Source: Stomorhina lunata
Taxonomy: Eukaryota > Arthropoda > Insecta > Diptera > Rhiniidae
Assembly: GCA_933228675.1 (NCBI GenBank)
Contig: OW121741.1
Span: 16,264,123-16,328,122 of the forward strand
Direction: 5' to 3'
DNA length: 64,000 nt
Made by a program: the position numbers and the translations under genes. Below the pieces are notes generated by a model. That model was not told the origin of the DNA. It made no database searches and saw only the letters and a program-made list of their open reading frames with translations. Of the stretch, positions 24,258 to 38,128 are shown one piece after another; within the stretch, counting starts at the first letter, position 1; each line of letters begins with the position of its first letter.

Positions 24258-25692
24258 TAGTCATAGTCTAGTCATAGTCTAGTCATAGTCTTGTCATAGT
24301 CTAGTCATAGTCTAGTCATAGTCTAGTCATAGTCTAGTCATAGTCTAGTCATAGTCTAGTCATAGTCTAGTCATAGTCTAGTCATAGTCTAGTCATAGTC
24401 TAGCCATAGTCTAGTCATAGTCTAGTCATAGTCTAGTCATAGTCTAGTCATAGTCTAGTCATAGTCTAGTCATAGTCTAGTCATAGTCTAGTCATAGTCT
24501 AGTCATAGTCTAGTCATAGTCTAGTCATAGTCTAGTCATAGTCTAGTCATAGCCTAGTCATAGTCTAGTCATAGTCTAGTCATAGTCTAGTCATAGTCTA
24601 GTCATAGTCTAGTCATAGTCTAGTCATAGTCTAGTCATAGTCTAGTCATAGTCTAGTCATAGTCTAGTCATAGTCTAGTCATAGTCTAGTCATAGTCTAG
24701 TCATAGTCTAGTCATAGTCTAGTCATAGTCTAGTCATAGTCTAGTCATAGTCTAGTCATAGTCTAGTCATAGTCTAGTCATAGTCTAGTCATAGTCTAGT
24801 CATAGTCTAGTCATAGTCTAGTCATAGTCTAGTCATAGTCTAGTCATAGTCTAGTCATAGTCTAGTCATAGTCTAGTCATAGTCTAGTCATAGTCTAGTC
24901 ATAGTCTAGTCATAGTCTAGTCATAGTCTAGTCATAGTCTAGTCATAGTCTAGTCATAGTCTAGTCATAGTCTAGTCATAGTCTAGTCATAGTCTAGTCA
25001 TAGTCTAGTCATAGTCTAGTCATAGTCTAGTCATAGTCTAGTCATAGTCTAGTCATAGTCTAGTCATAGTCTAGTCATAGTCTAGTCATAGTCTAGTCAT
25101 AGTCTAGTCATAGTCTAGTCATAGTCTAGTCATAGTCTAGTCATAGTCTAGTCATAGTCTAGTCATAGTCTAGTCATAGTCTAGTCATAGTCTAGTCATA
25201 GTCATAGTCTAGTCATAGTCTAGTCATAGTCTAGTCATAGTCTAGTCATAGTCTAGTCATAGTCTAGTCATAGTCTAGTCATAGTCTAGTCATAGTCTAG
25301 TCATAGTCTAGTCATAGTCTAGTCATAGTCTAGTCATAGTCTAGTCATAGTCTAGTCATAGTCTAGTCATAGTCTAGTCATAGTCTAGTCATAGTCTAGT
25401 CATAGTCTAGTCATAGTCTAGTCATAGTCTAGTCATAGTCTAGTCATAGTCTAGTCATAGTCTAGTCATAGTCATAGTCTAGTCATAGTCTAGTCATAGT
25501 CTAGTCATAGTCTAGTCATAGTCTAGTCATAGTCTAGTCATAGTCTAGTCATAGTCTAGTCATAGTCTAGTCATAGTCTAGTCATAGTCTAGTCATAGTC
25601 TAGTCATAGTCTAGTCATAGTCTAGTCAAAGTCTAGTCAAAGTCTAGTCATAGTTTAGTCATAGTTTAGTCATATTCTAGTCGTAGTGTAGT
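24258..25692 (+). repeat. 11-bp satellite array TCTAGTCATAG, forward, in intron 1
   Basis: About 130 copies. Scattered single changes occur (TTGTCATAG near 24290, TAGCC near 24401, TAGCCTAG near 24551). There are two partial-unit losses near 25200 and 25470 (CATAGTCATAG), and the last five or so units are diverged. It is in the same orientation as 6088-7943. Confidence 0.97.
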
Positions 25693-26869
25693 CAGTCTGT
25701 TTTAAACTGCTTAAACGCAAATCTCAAGTACTTATCCTAAATTTTGCATTAACTAAATGAGAATTGTATATCTTTTTATCATACCCTGATTCTAGTTTTA
25801 TGCTATTAAATTTTGCACTTTTATATTTCAATTCGTCTAATGTTGTTACCCTGGTTGTTGTTGTTGACTGTATGTTTTACATCATTAAATTTTGTTATTG
25901 TTAACGTTGATTTTGTATCATAGATGAATGTCTAAATGTTGTTTGTGCATTTTTGGTTAAATTTTATTGAACTGTAAGAATGTTTTATTACGCGAACAGT
26001 CAAGCATGCAGCTATTAAGGACAGACAGTGAATGATCCAGCTAATCCAACTTTATTTTAAGCTAAAAATCCCCCTGTATATTCGAGTGTTTAGCTATGGA
26101 AAAAAAGAGTCATATACCCACCACGCATGGCACACATTACACTGCAATAGTTTATGAGCCATTTGCTGGCTGGTTGTAAAAAGAACAGAAACAACATTTT
26201 TTATTTTTACTGTTTCCATTCGAACTCTTTTCTGTATGATCCTACACATCTGTGTATGAGTATATTGTATTAAAGTTGTTGGCAGTTGGCCTAATAGTTT
26301 GTATGGGAAAGACCAAATTTGTTGTTTTTTTTCTGCCTTGATTTTTGTTGCAAATTGTTGGTGGCTTAGAAGAGATACATAGGCACTATAAGTAGCACAA
26401 AAAGTTTGTGTAGGTTTCATTTGGTAGCAGAAGAATTTTTGTTGTAGTAATTAAGTTTCAATGTTATTGAAACTTTTGAAGTGTATTCTAGTTGAAGTGA
26501 TTAAGAAAACTGAGTGATTCCAATTAACACAATTCGCATGTGGTTGATGTGCAGACGGACGATGTAAAGGTATTAAATTTATAGCATAGAAATCAATTAT
26601 AACAAAGTAGATTAATAATATTAAATTAATTAAATGGTAATACGATGATTAATATTATAAATTAGTTAGTAACTAAATAAATTGTTTTATAGAATATGAT
26701 TTATGAGAAGAAAGTTTGGAGAGTGTAAAGACAAACCAGTAAAGACTTGGACAGAAAAAGAAAATGTTCATGTCAACTTTTGTTGAAATTTTTACTTGAC
26801 TCAATATAATTCTCATTTAGTTTGTATAATATTTTGTATAAGAGAGACTGGTTTGTATGGAGGGATAAA
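25693..26869. other. Single-copy spacer between inverted 11-bp arrays
   Basis: 1.18 kb, no satellite. A 108-codon minus-strand frame (26094-26420, MKPTQTFCATYSAYV...) has no domain I recognise and lies antisense in an intron; I do not call it. This would be the loop of a fold-back formed by the flanking arrays. Confidence 0.6.
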
Positions 26870-29800
26870 GAGTCTAGACTATGACTAGCCTATGACTAGA
26901 CTATGATTAGACTTTGACTAGACTATGACTAGACTATGACTAGACTATGATTAGACTATGACTAGACTATGACTAGACTATGACTAGACTATGACTAGAC
27001 TATGACTACACTATGACTACACTATGACTAGACTATGACTAGACTATGACTAGACTATGACTAGACTATGACTAGACTATGACTAGACTATGACTAGACT
27101 ATGACTACACTATGACTAGACTATGACTAGACTATGACTGGACTATGACTAGACTATGACTAGACTATGACTAGACTATGACTAGACTATGACTACACTA
27201 TGACTAGACTATGACTAGACTATGACTAGACTATGACTAGACTATGACTAGACTATGACTAGACTATGACTAGACTATGACTAGACTATGACTAGACTAT
27301 GACTAGACTATGACTAGACTATGACTAGACTATGACTAGACTATGACTAGACTATGACTAGACTATGACTAGACTATGACTAGACTATTATTAGACTATG
27401 ACTAGACTATGACTAGACTATGACTAGACTATGACTAGACTATGACTAGACTATGACTAGACTATGACTAGACTATGACTAGACTATGACTAGACTATGA
27501 CTAGACTATGACTAGACTATGACTAGACTATGACTAGACTATGACTAGACTATGACTAGACTATGACTAGACTATGACTAGACTATGACTAGACTATGAC
27601 TAGACTATGACTAGACTATGACTAGACTATGACTAGACTATGACTAGACTATGACTAGACTATGACTAGACTATGACTAGACTATGACTAGACTATGACT
27701 AGACTATGACTAGACTATGACTAGACTATGACTAGACTATGACTAGACTATGACTAGACTATGACTAGACTATGACTAGACTATGACTAGACTATGACTA
27801 GACTATGACTAGACTATGACTAGACTATGACTAGACTATGACTAGACTATGACTAGACTATGACTAGACTATGACTAGACTATGACTAGACTATGACTAG
27901 ACTATGACTAGACTATGACTAGACTATGACTAGACTATGACTAGACTATGACTAGACTATGACTAGACTATGACTAGACTATGACTAGACTATGACTAGA
28001 CTATGACTAGACTATGACTAGACTATGACTAGACTATGACTAGACTATGACTAGACTATGACTAGACTATGACTAGACTATGACTAGACTATGACTAGAC
28101 TATGACTAGACTATGACTAGACTATGACTAGACTATGACTAGACTATGACTAGACTATGACTAGACTATGACTAGACTATGACTAGACTATGACTAGACT
28201 ATGACTAGACTATGACTAGACTATGACTAGACTATGACTAGACTATGACTAGACTATGACTAGACTATGACTAGACTATGACTAGACTATGACTAGACTA
28301 TGACTAGACTATGACTAGACTATGACTAGACTATGACTAGACTATGACTAGACTATGACTAGACTATGACTAGACTATGACTAGACTATGACTAGACTAT
28401 GACTAGACTATGACTAGACTATGACTAGACTATGACTAGACTATGACTAGACTATGACTAGACTATGACTAGACTATGACTAGACTATGACTAGACTATG
28501 ACTAGACTATGACTAGACTATGACTAGACTATGACTAGACTATGACTAGACTATGACTAGACTATGACTAGACTATGACTAGACTATGACTAGACTATGA
28601 CTAGACTATGACTAGACTATGACTAGACTATGACTAGACTATGACTAGACTATGACTAGACTATGACTAGACTATGACTAGACTATGACTAGACTATGAC
28701 TAGACTATGACTAGACTATGACTAGACTATGACTAGACTATGACTAGACTATGACTAGACTATGACTAGACTATGACTAGACTATGACTAGACTATGACT
28801 AGACTATGACTAGACTATGACTAGACTATGACTAGACTATGACTAGACTATGACTAGACTATGACTAGACTATGACTAGACTATGACTAGACTATGACTA
28901 GACTATGACTAGACTATGACTAGACTATGACTAGACTATGACTAGACTATGACTAGACTATGACTAGACTATGACTAGACTATGACTAGACTATGACTAG
29001 ACTATGACTAGACTATGACTAGACTATGACTAGACTATGACTAGACTATGACTAGACTATGACTAGACTATGACTAGACTATGACTAGACTATGACTAGA
29101 CTATGACTAGACTATGACTAGACTATGACTAGACTATGACTAGACTATGACTAGACTATGACTAGACTATGACTAGACTATGACTAGACTATGACTAGAC
29201 TATGACTAGACTATGACTAGACTATGACTAGACTATGACTAGACTATGACTAGACTATGACTAGACTATGACTAGACTATGACTAGACTATGACTAGACT
29301 ATGACTAGACTATGACTAGACTATGACTAGACTATGACTAGACTATGACTAGACTATGACTAGACTATGACTAGACTATGACTAGACTATGACTAGACTA
29401 TGACTAGACTATGACTAGACTATGACTAGACTATGACTAGACTATGACTAGACTATGACTAGACTATGACTAGACTATGACTAGACTATGACTAGACTAT
29501 GACTAGACTATGACTAGACTATGACTAGACTATGACTAGACTATGACTAGACTATGACTAGACTATGACTAGACTATGACTAGACTATGACTAGACTATG
29601 ACTAGACTATGACTAGACTATGACTAGACTATGACTAGACTATGACTAGACTATGACTAGACTATGACTAGACTATGACTAGACTATGACTAGACTATGA
29701 CTAGACTATGACTAGACTATGACTAGACTATGACTAGACTATGACTAGACTATGACTAGACTATGACTAGACTATGACTAGACTATGACTAGACTATGAC

Positions 29801-30990
29801 TAGACTATGACTAGACTATGACTAGACTATGACTAGACTATGACTAGACTATGACTAGACTATGACTAGACTATGACTAGACTATGACTAGACTATGACT
29901 AGACTATGACTAGACTATGACTAGACTATGACTAGACTATGACTAGACTATGACTAGACTATGACTAGACTATGACTAGACTATGACTAGACTATGACTA
30001 GACTATGACTAGACTATGACTAGACTATGACTAGACTATGACTAGACTATGACTAGACTATGACTAGACTATGACTAGACTATGACTAGACTATGACTAG
30101 ACTATGACTAGACTATGACTAGACTATGACTAGACTATGACTAGACTATGACTAGACTATGACTAGACTATGACTAGACTATGACTAGACTATGACTAGA
30201 CTATGACTAGACTATGACTAGACTATGACTAGACTATGACTAGACTATGACTAGACTATGACTAGACTATGACTAGACTATGACTAGACTATGACTAGAC
30301 TATGACTAGACTATGACTAGACTATGACTAGACTATGACTAGACTATGACTAGACTATGACTAGACTATGACTAGACTATGACTAGACTATGACTAGACT
30401 ATGACTAGACTATGACTAGACTATGACTAGACTATGACTAGACTATGACTAGACTATGACTAGACTATGACAAGACTATGACTAGACTATGACTAGACTA
30501 TGACTAGACTATGACTAGACTATGACTAGACTATGACTAGACTATGACTAGACTATGACTAGACTATGACTAGCCTATGACTAGACTATGACTAGACTAT
30601 GACTAGACTATGACTAGACTATGACTAGACTATGACTAGACTATGACTAGACTATGACTAGACTATGACTAGACTATGACTAGACTATGACTAGACTATG
30701 ACTAGAATATGACTAGAATATAACTAGACTATGACTAGACTATGACTAGACTATAACTACACAATGACTACACTATAACTACACAATGACTACACTATGA
30801 CTACACTATGACTACACTATGACTAGACTATGACTAGACTATAACTACACAATGACTACACTATAATTACACAATGACTACACTATGACTACACTATGAC
30901 TAGACTATGACTAGACTATGACTAGACTATGACTACACTATGACTACACTATGACTACACTATGACTAGACTACGACTAGACTATGTCTT
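26870..30990 (-). repeat. 11-bp satellite array CTATGACTAGA, reverse, 4.1 kb
   Basis: About 375 copies of the reverse complement of the 24258-25692 unit. A core of about 3 kb (27400-30460) is essentially perfect. Both margins are diverged, the right one (30710-30970) with its own short higher-order pattern alternating TAACTACACAATGACTACAC with normal units. Confidence 0.97.
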
Positions 30991-33329
30991 ATTATATATC
31001 TGGGGCTATGACTGGTGTTTTTTTTAAGCTTCGACTAGTGTGTTAGAGCTTTGCCTATTATTATGACTAGACATGTGAATAGAATAGTAAAATTTGTTTG
31101 CTTTATTATGATAACTTAGCGGAAAATTGTTCTTAGCCAACCGCAGCGATAGTTTATGCTTTCTCATCTTGTGGTGCCTGGTACCTTTTAGTTTTTTTGT
31201 GGCGCTTGCATTTTTTCTTCCAACACCATATGCAGAAGTTGTGAATTGCTTCTGTTGTCTTCCCTTTCTAAAAGTTGTTGCTGTTGTTTCTATGATTGCA
31301 GGAGTTGTTTATGAGTTATTACGCGTCATTGGTTGTTACGAGTTGAATAGCAACTCAACAACTGCAACAGCAACTTGGAACTTTCAGAAATTTTAGTACG
31401 TTTTTTATAGCTGAAATTCAATAGCAAATTTACTACTTGTATAGTTGGTTCTGGCATATTAAATTTAACGATTACGAGTCAACAGCTTAAGTATCTTGTT
31501 TTGGGCTATAAATCTAAACAAAATTCAATTCAATTCAAACAGTGTTTGAGGGTCAATTGTGTGCTAGAGGTTTGAAAGAATGTTGTAGAGTTTGGTGGAG
31601 TTGGTTAAAGTTAAGTGGTTTTCAAGTTCAAAATCTATTATAAACTCATGTCGAAATACATGTCAAACAAAATTCCTTTATATAGACGCACCCATTTTCA
31701 ATGAATCATTCCTAGGCCTAATCATTTATTTCTTATCTTTCTACATTTTTTATAAATATGTAAATTATAATGTCTTCTAATTAAGCATTTTATGTCCACA
31801 TTTTCACTATCTCCATTTTTTACCTCCATGTCCAATTACAATCTTCAAGGCTTTCTATCCTCTTAATTTAACACTGCAACTTTATTTTGATTCTTTTTAC
31901 AATTTACCTTATCTTTTGCAGTTTGTGTCGACTATTATTAATAATCTTTAACAGCATTTTTCTATTAGCCAAGATAACTTAATCCATTCGCAGTCATTTA
32001 AAGAGTTTGCGGCTGAAATGTAATTGAAACCTGATTTAACGTTGGCATATGTAAAAATTGCCTGACTCCATTATGAGACTATAAAATAAATGTTTAAAGA
32101 TTTTAGGCAACGGATAAACTAAGAGTAGTTTTTGCGCTTTTTGGCATAATAAATCAGGGTAACGTTGAGACATAAGGGTATTCAGGCATTAGGATCATTT
32201 AGTCATACCTCGTTTATTACTATTTTGTAATTAAACTCGATAAGCACGATGTATGATGATTTTAGATAGTTTTAATGATTTTAGATAGTTTTAAGGCTGT
32301 TTCTCTAAGTCTTCTGAAGAAATCATGTAATAAGTCTTAAGGCCCGGAGCTATAATGGGTCCTAGATGGATGGAGTACTCTCCCCTCCGATACTTCATTT
32401 CGTGACGAAACTACGGTCTATTACAATGGTTCTAAGCTTGTTCCTCTAATTCTTCCGAAAATATGCTACAAAAACCTTTAGGGGCGGAGCTCTGATAGGT
32501 TCTAGAAGGGACGGAGCACTCTCCTCTCTGATACTACTGATTTATGACGAATCTAAGGTCTACTACTTTATCTTTATTAGTTCTAAAATAAAAGTCTGTA
32601 TTAAGTGAATTACTGGTGTGGCGGACGAGGGGAATATTACCCCCTACCTGACTCATTTGTTCACAAAAGCTTTTGTAAACAAAAAAAAAATGTTTGAAAT
32701 TTATGAAGATATACTTCAACTAAATTTTCATTTGAAGAGGAGACAAAACTCCCCTTGCAACAATCCTACTCACTTTTCCAAAGACCTTTCTTAAGTGAAT
32801 ACCCCTACTAAAAGCTATTGGCTGCATTAAAACACAAAGCTGCAAGCTTTTACACTTTGAATAATTTTTCACCATCTGGGTATCGCTAAAACAAAACCAG
32901 CAGCTTTTAAGTGTTGAAAGAATTAAATAGCAATTAAATTTTTGGTACTGATTATTTTCTGAGGCGTAAATAGAAAAATAAAGCCTTGGTTTCCTCAAAC
33001 AACTGTGTCGTTTCTTAATTTTGGTTTCAAAAATTCAGAAATAATTTTTAAACAGGTTTCGTTTTAAAGATGAAAGTCTCATGGTTTCTGGCGGGAGGTT
33101 GTTAATCTTATCGCCGTTATTGTCTCACAATATGACTGTAAACCATAAATTAAGTGGAGGTTTGGGAGTTTTTCTAGTAAATTGTTTCTGTTGGTTAAAT
33201 GCCTGATATTTGGTGGTAATAGGCCTTACAGCTGAGTTTGAGAATTTGTTGTTTAAGCGTTATAAATTGCTTTTGAATAGTTCAACTCATCTGGAGTCTT
33301 AAGCCATTATGAAACTATAAATAAAAAAA
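30991..33329. other. Single-copy intronic DNA with a diverged 140-bp repeat
   Basis: Contains two diverged copies of a unit of about 140 bp (32296-32435 and 32436-32566) sharing CGGAGC, GGTTCTAGA-like and GATAC..GACGAA text, and a 21-bp tandem repeat (TGATTTTAGATAGTTTTAA) near 32257-32296. A hydrophobic 89-codon frame at 31127-31396 starts at TTG and has no domain; frames near 32534-32998 likewise. No genes called. Confidence 0.55.
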
Positions 33330-35194
33330 AAATTAGTAAAACAAATATTTATAGAAAAATTTTTGTTAAAAAATTTTTAGAGAAAAATTTTCGGTACAAA
33401 ATTTTTAGAGAAAAATTTTCAAAAAACTTTTTTAACGAAAATTTTTCTATACAAATTTACAAAATTATTATAGAAAAATTTTCGGTACAAAATTTTTATA
33501 GAAAAATTTTCGGTACAAAATTTTAATAGAAAAATTTTCGGTACAAAATTTTAATAGAAAAATTTTCGGTACAAAATTTTTATAGAAAAATTTTCGGTAC
33601 AAAATTTTTATAGAAAAATTTTCAGAATAAAATTTTTGAAGATAAATATTGAACACACAATTTTTATAGACAAATTTTCGGCACAAAATTTTTACAGAAA
33701 AATTTTCGGCACAAAATTTTTATAGAAAAATTTTCGGTACAAAATTTTTATAGAAAAATTTTCGGTACAAAATTTTTATAGAAAAATTTTCGGTACAAAA
33801 TTTTTATAGAAAAATTTTCGGTACAAAATTTTTATAGAAAAATTTTCGGTACAAACATTTTACACCAAAATTTTTGTTATAAAATTTGTATAGACAATTT
33901 TTTAGTACAAAATTTTTATAGAAAAATTTTCAGTACAAAATTTTTATAAGAAAATTTTTGGTACAAAATTTTTATAAGAACATTTTCGGTACAAAATTTT
34001 TATAGAAAATTTTCGGTACAAAATTTTTATAGAAAATTTTCGGTACAAAATTTTTATAGAAAATTTTCGGTACAAAATTTTTATAGAAAAATTTTCGGTA
34101 CAAAATTTTTTTTTCAAAATTTTCGGTACAAAATTTTTTTTCAAAATTTTTATAGAAAAATTTTCGATACAAATTTTTTATGGAATAATTTTCGGTACAA
34201 ATTTTTTACGGCAAAACTTTCGGTTTAAGCGTTATAAATTGCTTTTGAATAGTTCAACTCATCTGGAGTCTTAAGCCATTATGAAACTATAAATAAAAAA
34301 AAAATTAGTAAAACAAATATTTATAGAAAAATTTTTGTTAAAAAATTTTTAGAGAAAAATTTTCGGTACAAAATTTTTAGAGAAAAATTTTCAAAAAACT
34401 TTTTTAACGAAAATTTTTCTATACAAATTTACAAAATTATTATAGAAAAATTTTCGGTACAAAATTTTTATAGAAAAATTTTCGGTACAAAATTTTAATA
34501 GAAAAATTTTCGGTACAAAATTTTAATAGAAAAATTTTCGGTACAAAATTTTTATAGAAAAATTTTCGGTACAAAATTTTTATAGAAAAATTTTCAGAAT
34601 AAAATTTTTGAAGATAAATATTGAACACACAATTTTTATAGACAAATTTTCGGCACAAAATTTTTACAGAAAAATTTTCGGCACAAAATTTTTATAGAAA
34701 AATTTTCGGTACAAAATTTTTATAGAAAAATTTTCGGTACAAAATTTTTATAGAAAAATTTTCGGTACAAAATTTTTATAGAAAAATTTTCGGTACAAAA
34801 TTTTTATAGAAAAATTTTCGGTACAAACATTTTACACCAAAATTTTTGTTATAAAATTTGTATAGACAATTTTTTAGTACAAAATTTTTATAGAAAAATT
34901 TTCAGTACAAAATTTTTATAAGAAAATTTTTGGTACAAAATTTTTATAAGAACATTTTCGGTACAAAATTTTTATAGAAAATTTTCGGTACAAAATTTTT
35001 ATAGAAAATTTTCGGTACAAAATTTTTATAGAAAATTTTCGGTACAAAATTTTTATAGAAAAATTTTCGGTACAAAATTTTTTTTTCAAAATTTTCGGTA
35101 CAAAATTTTTTTTCAAAATTTTTATAGAAAAATTTTCGATACAAATTTTTTATGGAATAATTTTCGGTACAAATTTTTTACGGCAAAACTTTCG
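33251..35194. repeat. Perfect 972-bp tandem duplication
   Basis: 33251-34222 is repeated as 34223-35194. The second copy starts abruptly inside satellite, where ...ACTTTCG joins GTTTAAGCGTTATAAATTG, and it includes 80 bp of non-satellite sequence plus the following 28-bp units. I saw no difference between the copies, including their private unit variants (for example TTGAAGATAAATATTGAACA). Confidence 0.93.
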
Positions 35195-35915
35195 GTACAA
35201 AATTTTTTATTGAAAAATTTCCGGAGCAAAATTTTTAGAGAAAAACTTTCGGCACAAAATTTTTATAGACAAATTTTCGGTTCAAAATTTTTATAGAAAA
35301 ATTTTCGGTACAAAATTTTTAGAGAAAAATTTTCGGTACAAAATTTTGATAGAAAAATTTTCAGAATAAAATGTTTAAAGATACATAAATATTGGGTACA
35401 AAATTTTTATACAAAAATTTTCGGTACAAAATTTTTAAAGAAAAGTTTTAGGAATAAAGTTTTTATAGAAAAATTTCAGGTACAAAATTTTTATAGAAAT
35501 ACTTTCAGTACAAAATTTTTACAGAAAAAAATTCGTTACGAAATTTTATAGAAAATTTTCGACAGAAAATTCTTAGATACAAATTTTCATATAAAAATTT
35601 TTATAGAAAATTTACTGTACAAAATTGCTATAGAAAAATTTTCGGTACAAAATTTTTTACAGAAAATTTTTTGGTACAAAATTTTCTGTACAAAATTTAT
35701 ATAAATAAATTTTCGATTTAAAAGTTTTTTATACAAACATTTTCGAAACAAAATTTTTATAGAAAACTTTTCTGTACAAAATTTTTACAGAAAAATTTTC
35801 TGTAAAAAACATTATAAAATATTTATAGAAACATTTTCGGTTCAAAATTTTTATAGAAAAATTTTTGGTACACAATTTTTTACAGGAAAATTTTCGTTAA
35901 TTATAAAATTAAAAA
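33330..35915. repeat. 28-bp satellite array (TATAGAAAAATTTTCGGTAC)
   Basis: About 90 units of TTTTTATAGAAAAATTTTCGGTACAAAA type, period 28, interrupted once by the second copy of the 972-bp duplication. Each unit contains GGTAC and a partial dyad AAAATTTTTATAGAAAAATTTT. It decays from 35380 onward. The minus-strand reading frames rich in YKNFVPKIF and YRKF are by-products of the repeat. Confidence 0.93.
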
Positions 35916-35933
35916 AAAAATGTTATAAAAAAA

Positions 35934-37892
35934 ACTAAGATATAGACTATGATATAGCCTAAGACATAGACTAAGACTTAGACTAAGACATAGACTAAGA
36001 CATAGACTAAGACATAGACTATGACATAGACTAAGACATAGACAAAGACATAGACTAAGACATAGACTAAGACATAGACTAAGACATAGACTAAGACATA
36101 GACTAAGATATAGACTAAGACATAGACTAAGACATGGACTAAGACATAGACTAAGACATAGACTAAGACATAGACTAAGACATAGACTAAGACATAGACT
36201 AAGACATAGACTAAGACATAGACTAAGACATAGACTAAGACATAGACTAAGACATAGACTAAGACATAGACTAAGATATAGACTAAGACATAGACTAAGA
36301 CATAGACTAAGACATAGACTAAGACATAGACTAAGACATAGACTAAGACATAGAGTAAGACATAGAGTAAGACATAGACTAAGACATAGACTAAGACATA
36401 GACTAAGGCATAGACTAAGACATAGACTAAGACATAGACTAAGACATAGACTAAGACATAGACTAAGACATAGACTAAGACATAGACTAAGACATAGACT
36501 AAGACATAGACTAAGACATAGACTAAGACATAGACTAAGACATAGACTAAGACATAGACTAAGACATAGACTAAGACATAGACTAAGACATAGACTAAGA
36601 CATAGACTAAGACATAGAGTAAGACATAGACTAAGACATAGACTAAGACATAGACTAAGACATAGACTAAGACATAGACTAAGACATAGACTAAGATATA
36701 GACTAAGACATAGACTAAGACATAGACTAAGACATAGACTAAGACATAGACTAAGACATAGACTAAGACATAGACTAAGACATAGACTAAGACATAGACT
36801 AAGACATAGACTAAGACATAGACTAGGACATAGACTAAGACATAGACTAAGACATAGACTAAGACATAGACTAAGACATAGACTAAGACATAGACTAAGA
36901 CATAGACTAAGACATAGACTAAGACATAGACTAAGACATAGACTAAGACATAGACTAAGACATAGACTAAGACATAGACAAAGACATAGACTATGACATA
37001 TACTAAGACATAGACTAAGGCATAGACTAAGACATAGACTAAGACATAGACTAAGACATAGACTAAGACATAGACTAAGACATAGACTAAGACATAGACT
37101 AAGACATAGACTAAGACATAGACTAAGACATAGACTAAGACATAGACTAAGACATAGACTAAGACATAGACTAAGACATAGAGTAAGACATAGACTAAGA
37201 CATAGACTAAGACATAGACTAAGACATAGACTAAGACATAGACTAAGACATAGACTAAGACATAGACTAAGACATAGACTAAGATATAGACTAAGACATA
37301 GACTAAGACATAGACTAAGACATAGACTAAGACATAGACTAAGACATAGACTAAGACATAGACTAAGACATAGACTAAGACATAGACTAAGACATAGACT
37401 AAGACATAGACTAAGACATAGACTAAGACATAGACTTAGACATAGACTAAGGCATAGACTAAGACATAGACTAAGACATAGACTAAGACATAGACTAAGA
37501 TATAGACTAAGACATAGACTAAGACATAGACTAAGACATAGACTAAGACATAGACTAAGACATAGACTAAGACATAGACTAAGACATAGACTAAGACATA
37601 GACTAAGACATAGACTAAGACATAGACTAAGACATAGACTAAGACATAGACTAAGACATAGACTAAGACATAGACTAAGACATAGACTATGACATAGACT
37701 AAGACATAGACTAAGACATAGACTAAGACATTGACTAAGACATAGACTAAGACATAGACTAAGACATAGACTAAGACATAGACTAAGACATAGACTAAGG
37801 CATAGACTAAGACATAGACTAAGACATAGACTAAGACATAGACCAAAATGTAGACCAAAACAAAGACTAAGACATAGAGTGAGATATAGACA
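35934..37892 (+). repeat. 12-bp satellite array ACTAAGACATAG
   Basis: About 163 copies of a 12-bp unit with scattered variants (GAGTAAGA, GATATAG, AAGGCATAG). Because 12 is a multiple of 3, all six frames can stay open; the 177-codon minus-strand frame reading VYVL repeatedly is therefore an artefact. Confidence 0.97.
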
Positions 37893-38128
37893 TAAACTAC
37901 TATACTACTTATGTTAGTATTAGTAAAAGTAATAGTATGAGTATTTACTAGAACTATTATTATTTTCATTATGTGTGGCAGTATTAGTGGAAATATAAGC
38001 TATGGTGTTTGTGTTAGCGCTAGTATTAGTATAAGTATTATGTTTGCATTAGTTGTACTAAGCAAATGCTACTGCATTACTTTTAAATCTTGATGGAAAT
38101 TTTTATTTTAATTGAAAATTTTTCAAAC
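37893..38128. other. Intronic DNA rich in TAGTATTAG words
   Basis: Short degenerate stretch of TATTAGTATAAGTATTA-like text, similar to 43430-43850. Nothing else seen. Confidence 0.5.

Noticed and set aside
26094..26420. 108-codon minus-strand frame in the spacer of the 11-bp pair
   Set aside because: No domain, signal or conserved motif, and antisense in an intron. In AT-rich DNA an open frame of this length is not compelling.
31127..31396. 89-codon hydrophobic plus-strand frame
   Set aside because: Starts at TTG, and its composition is explained by T-rich DNA. No splice sites or homology seen.
33468..35144. Series of minus-strand frames with YKNFVPKIF-type repeats, each seen twice 972 bp apart
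   Set aside because: They come from the 28-bp satellite read through frame shifts, and are duplicated because the DNA is duplicated.
37436..37969. 177-codon minus-strand open frame reading VYVL repeatedly
   Set aside because: A 12-bp unit keeps all frames open. The translation is a perfect four-residue repeat with no other content.
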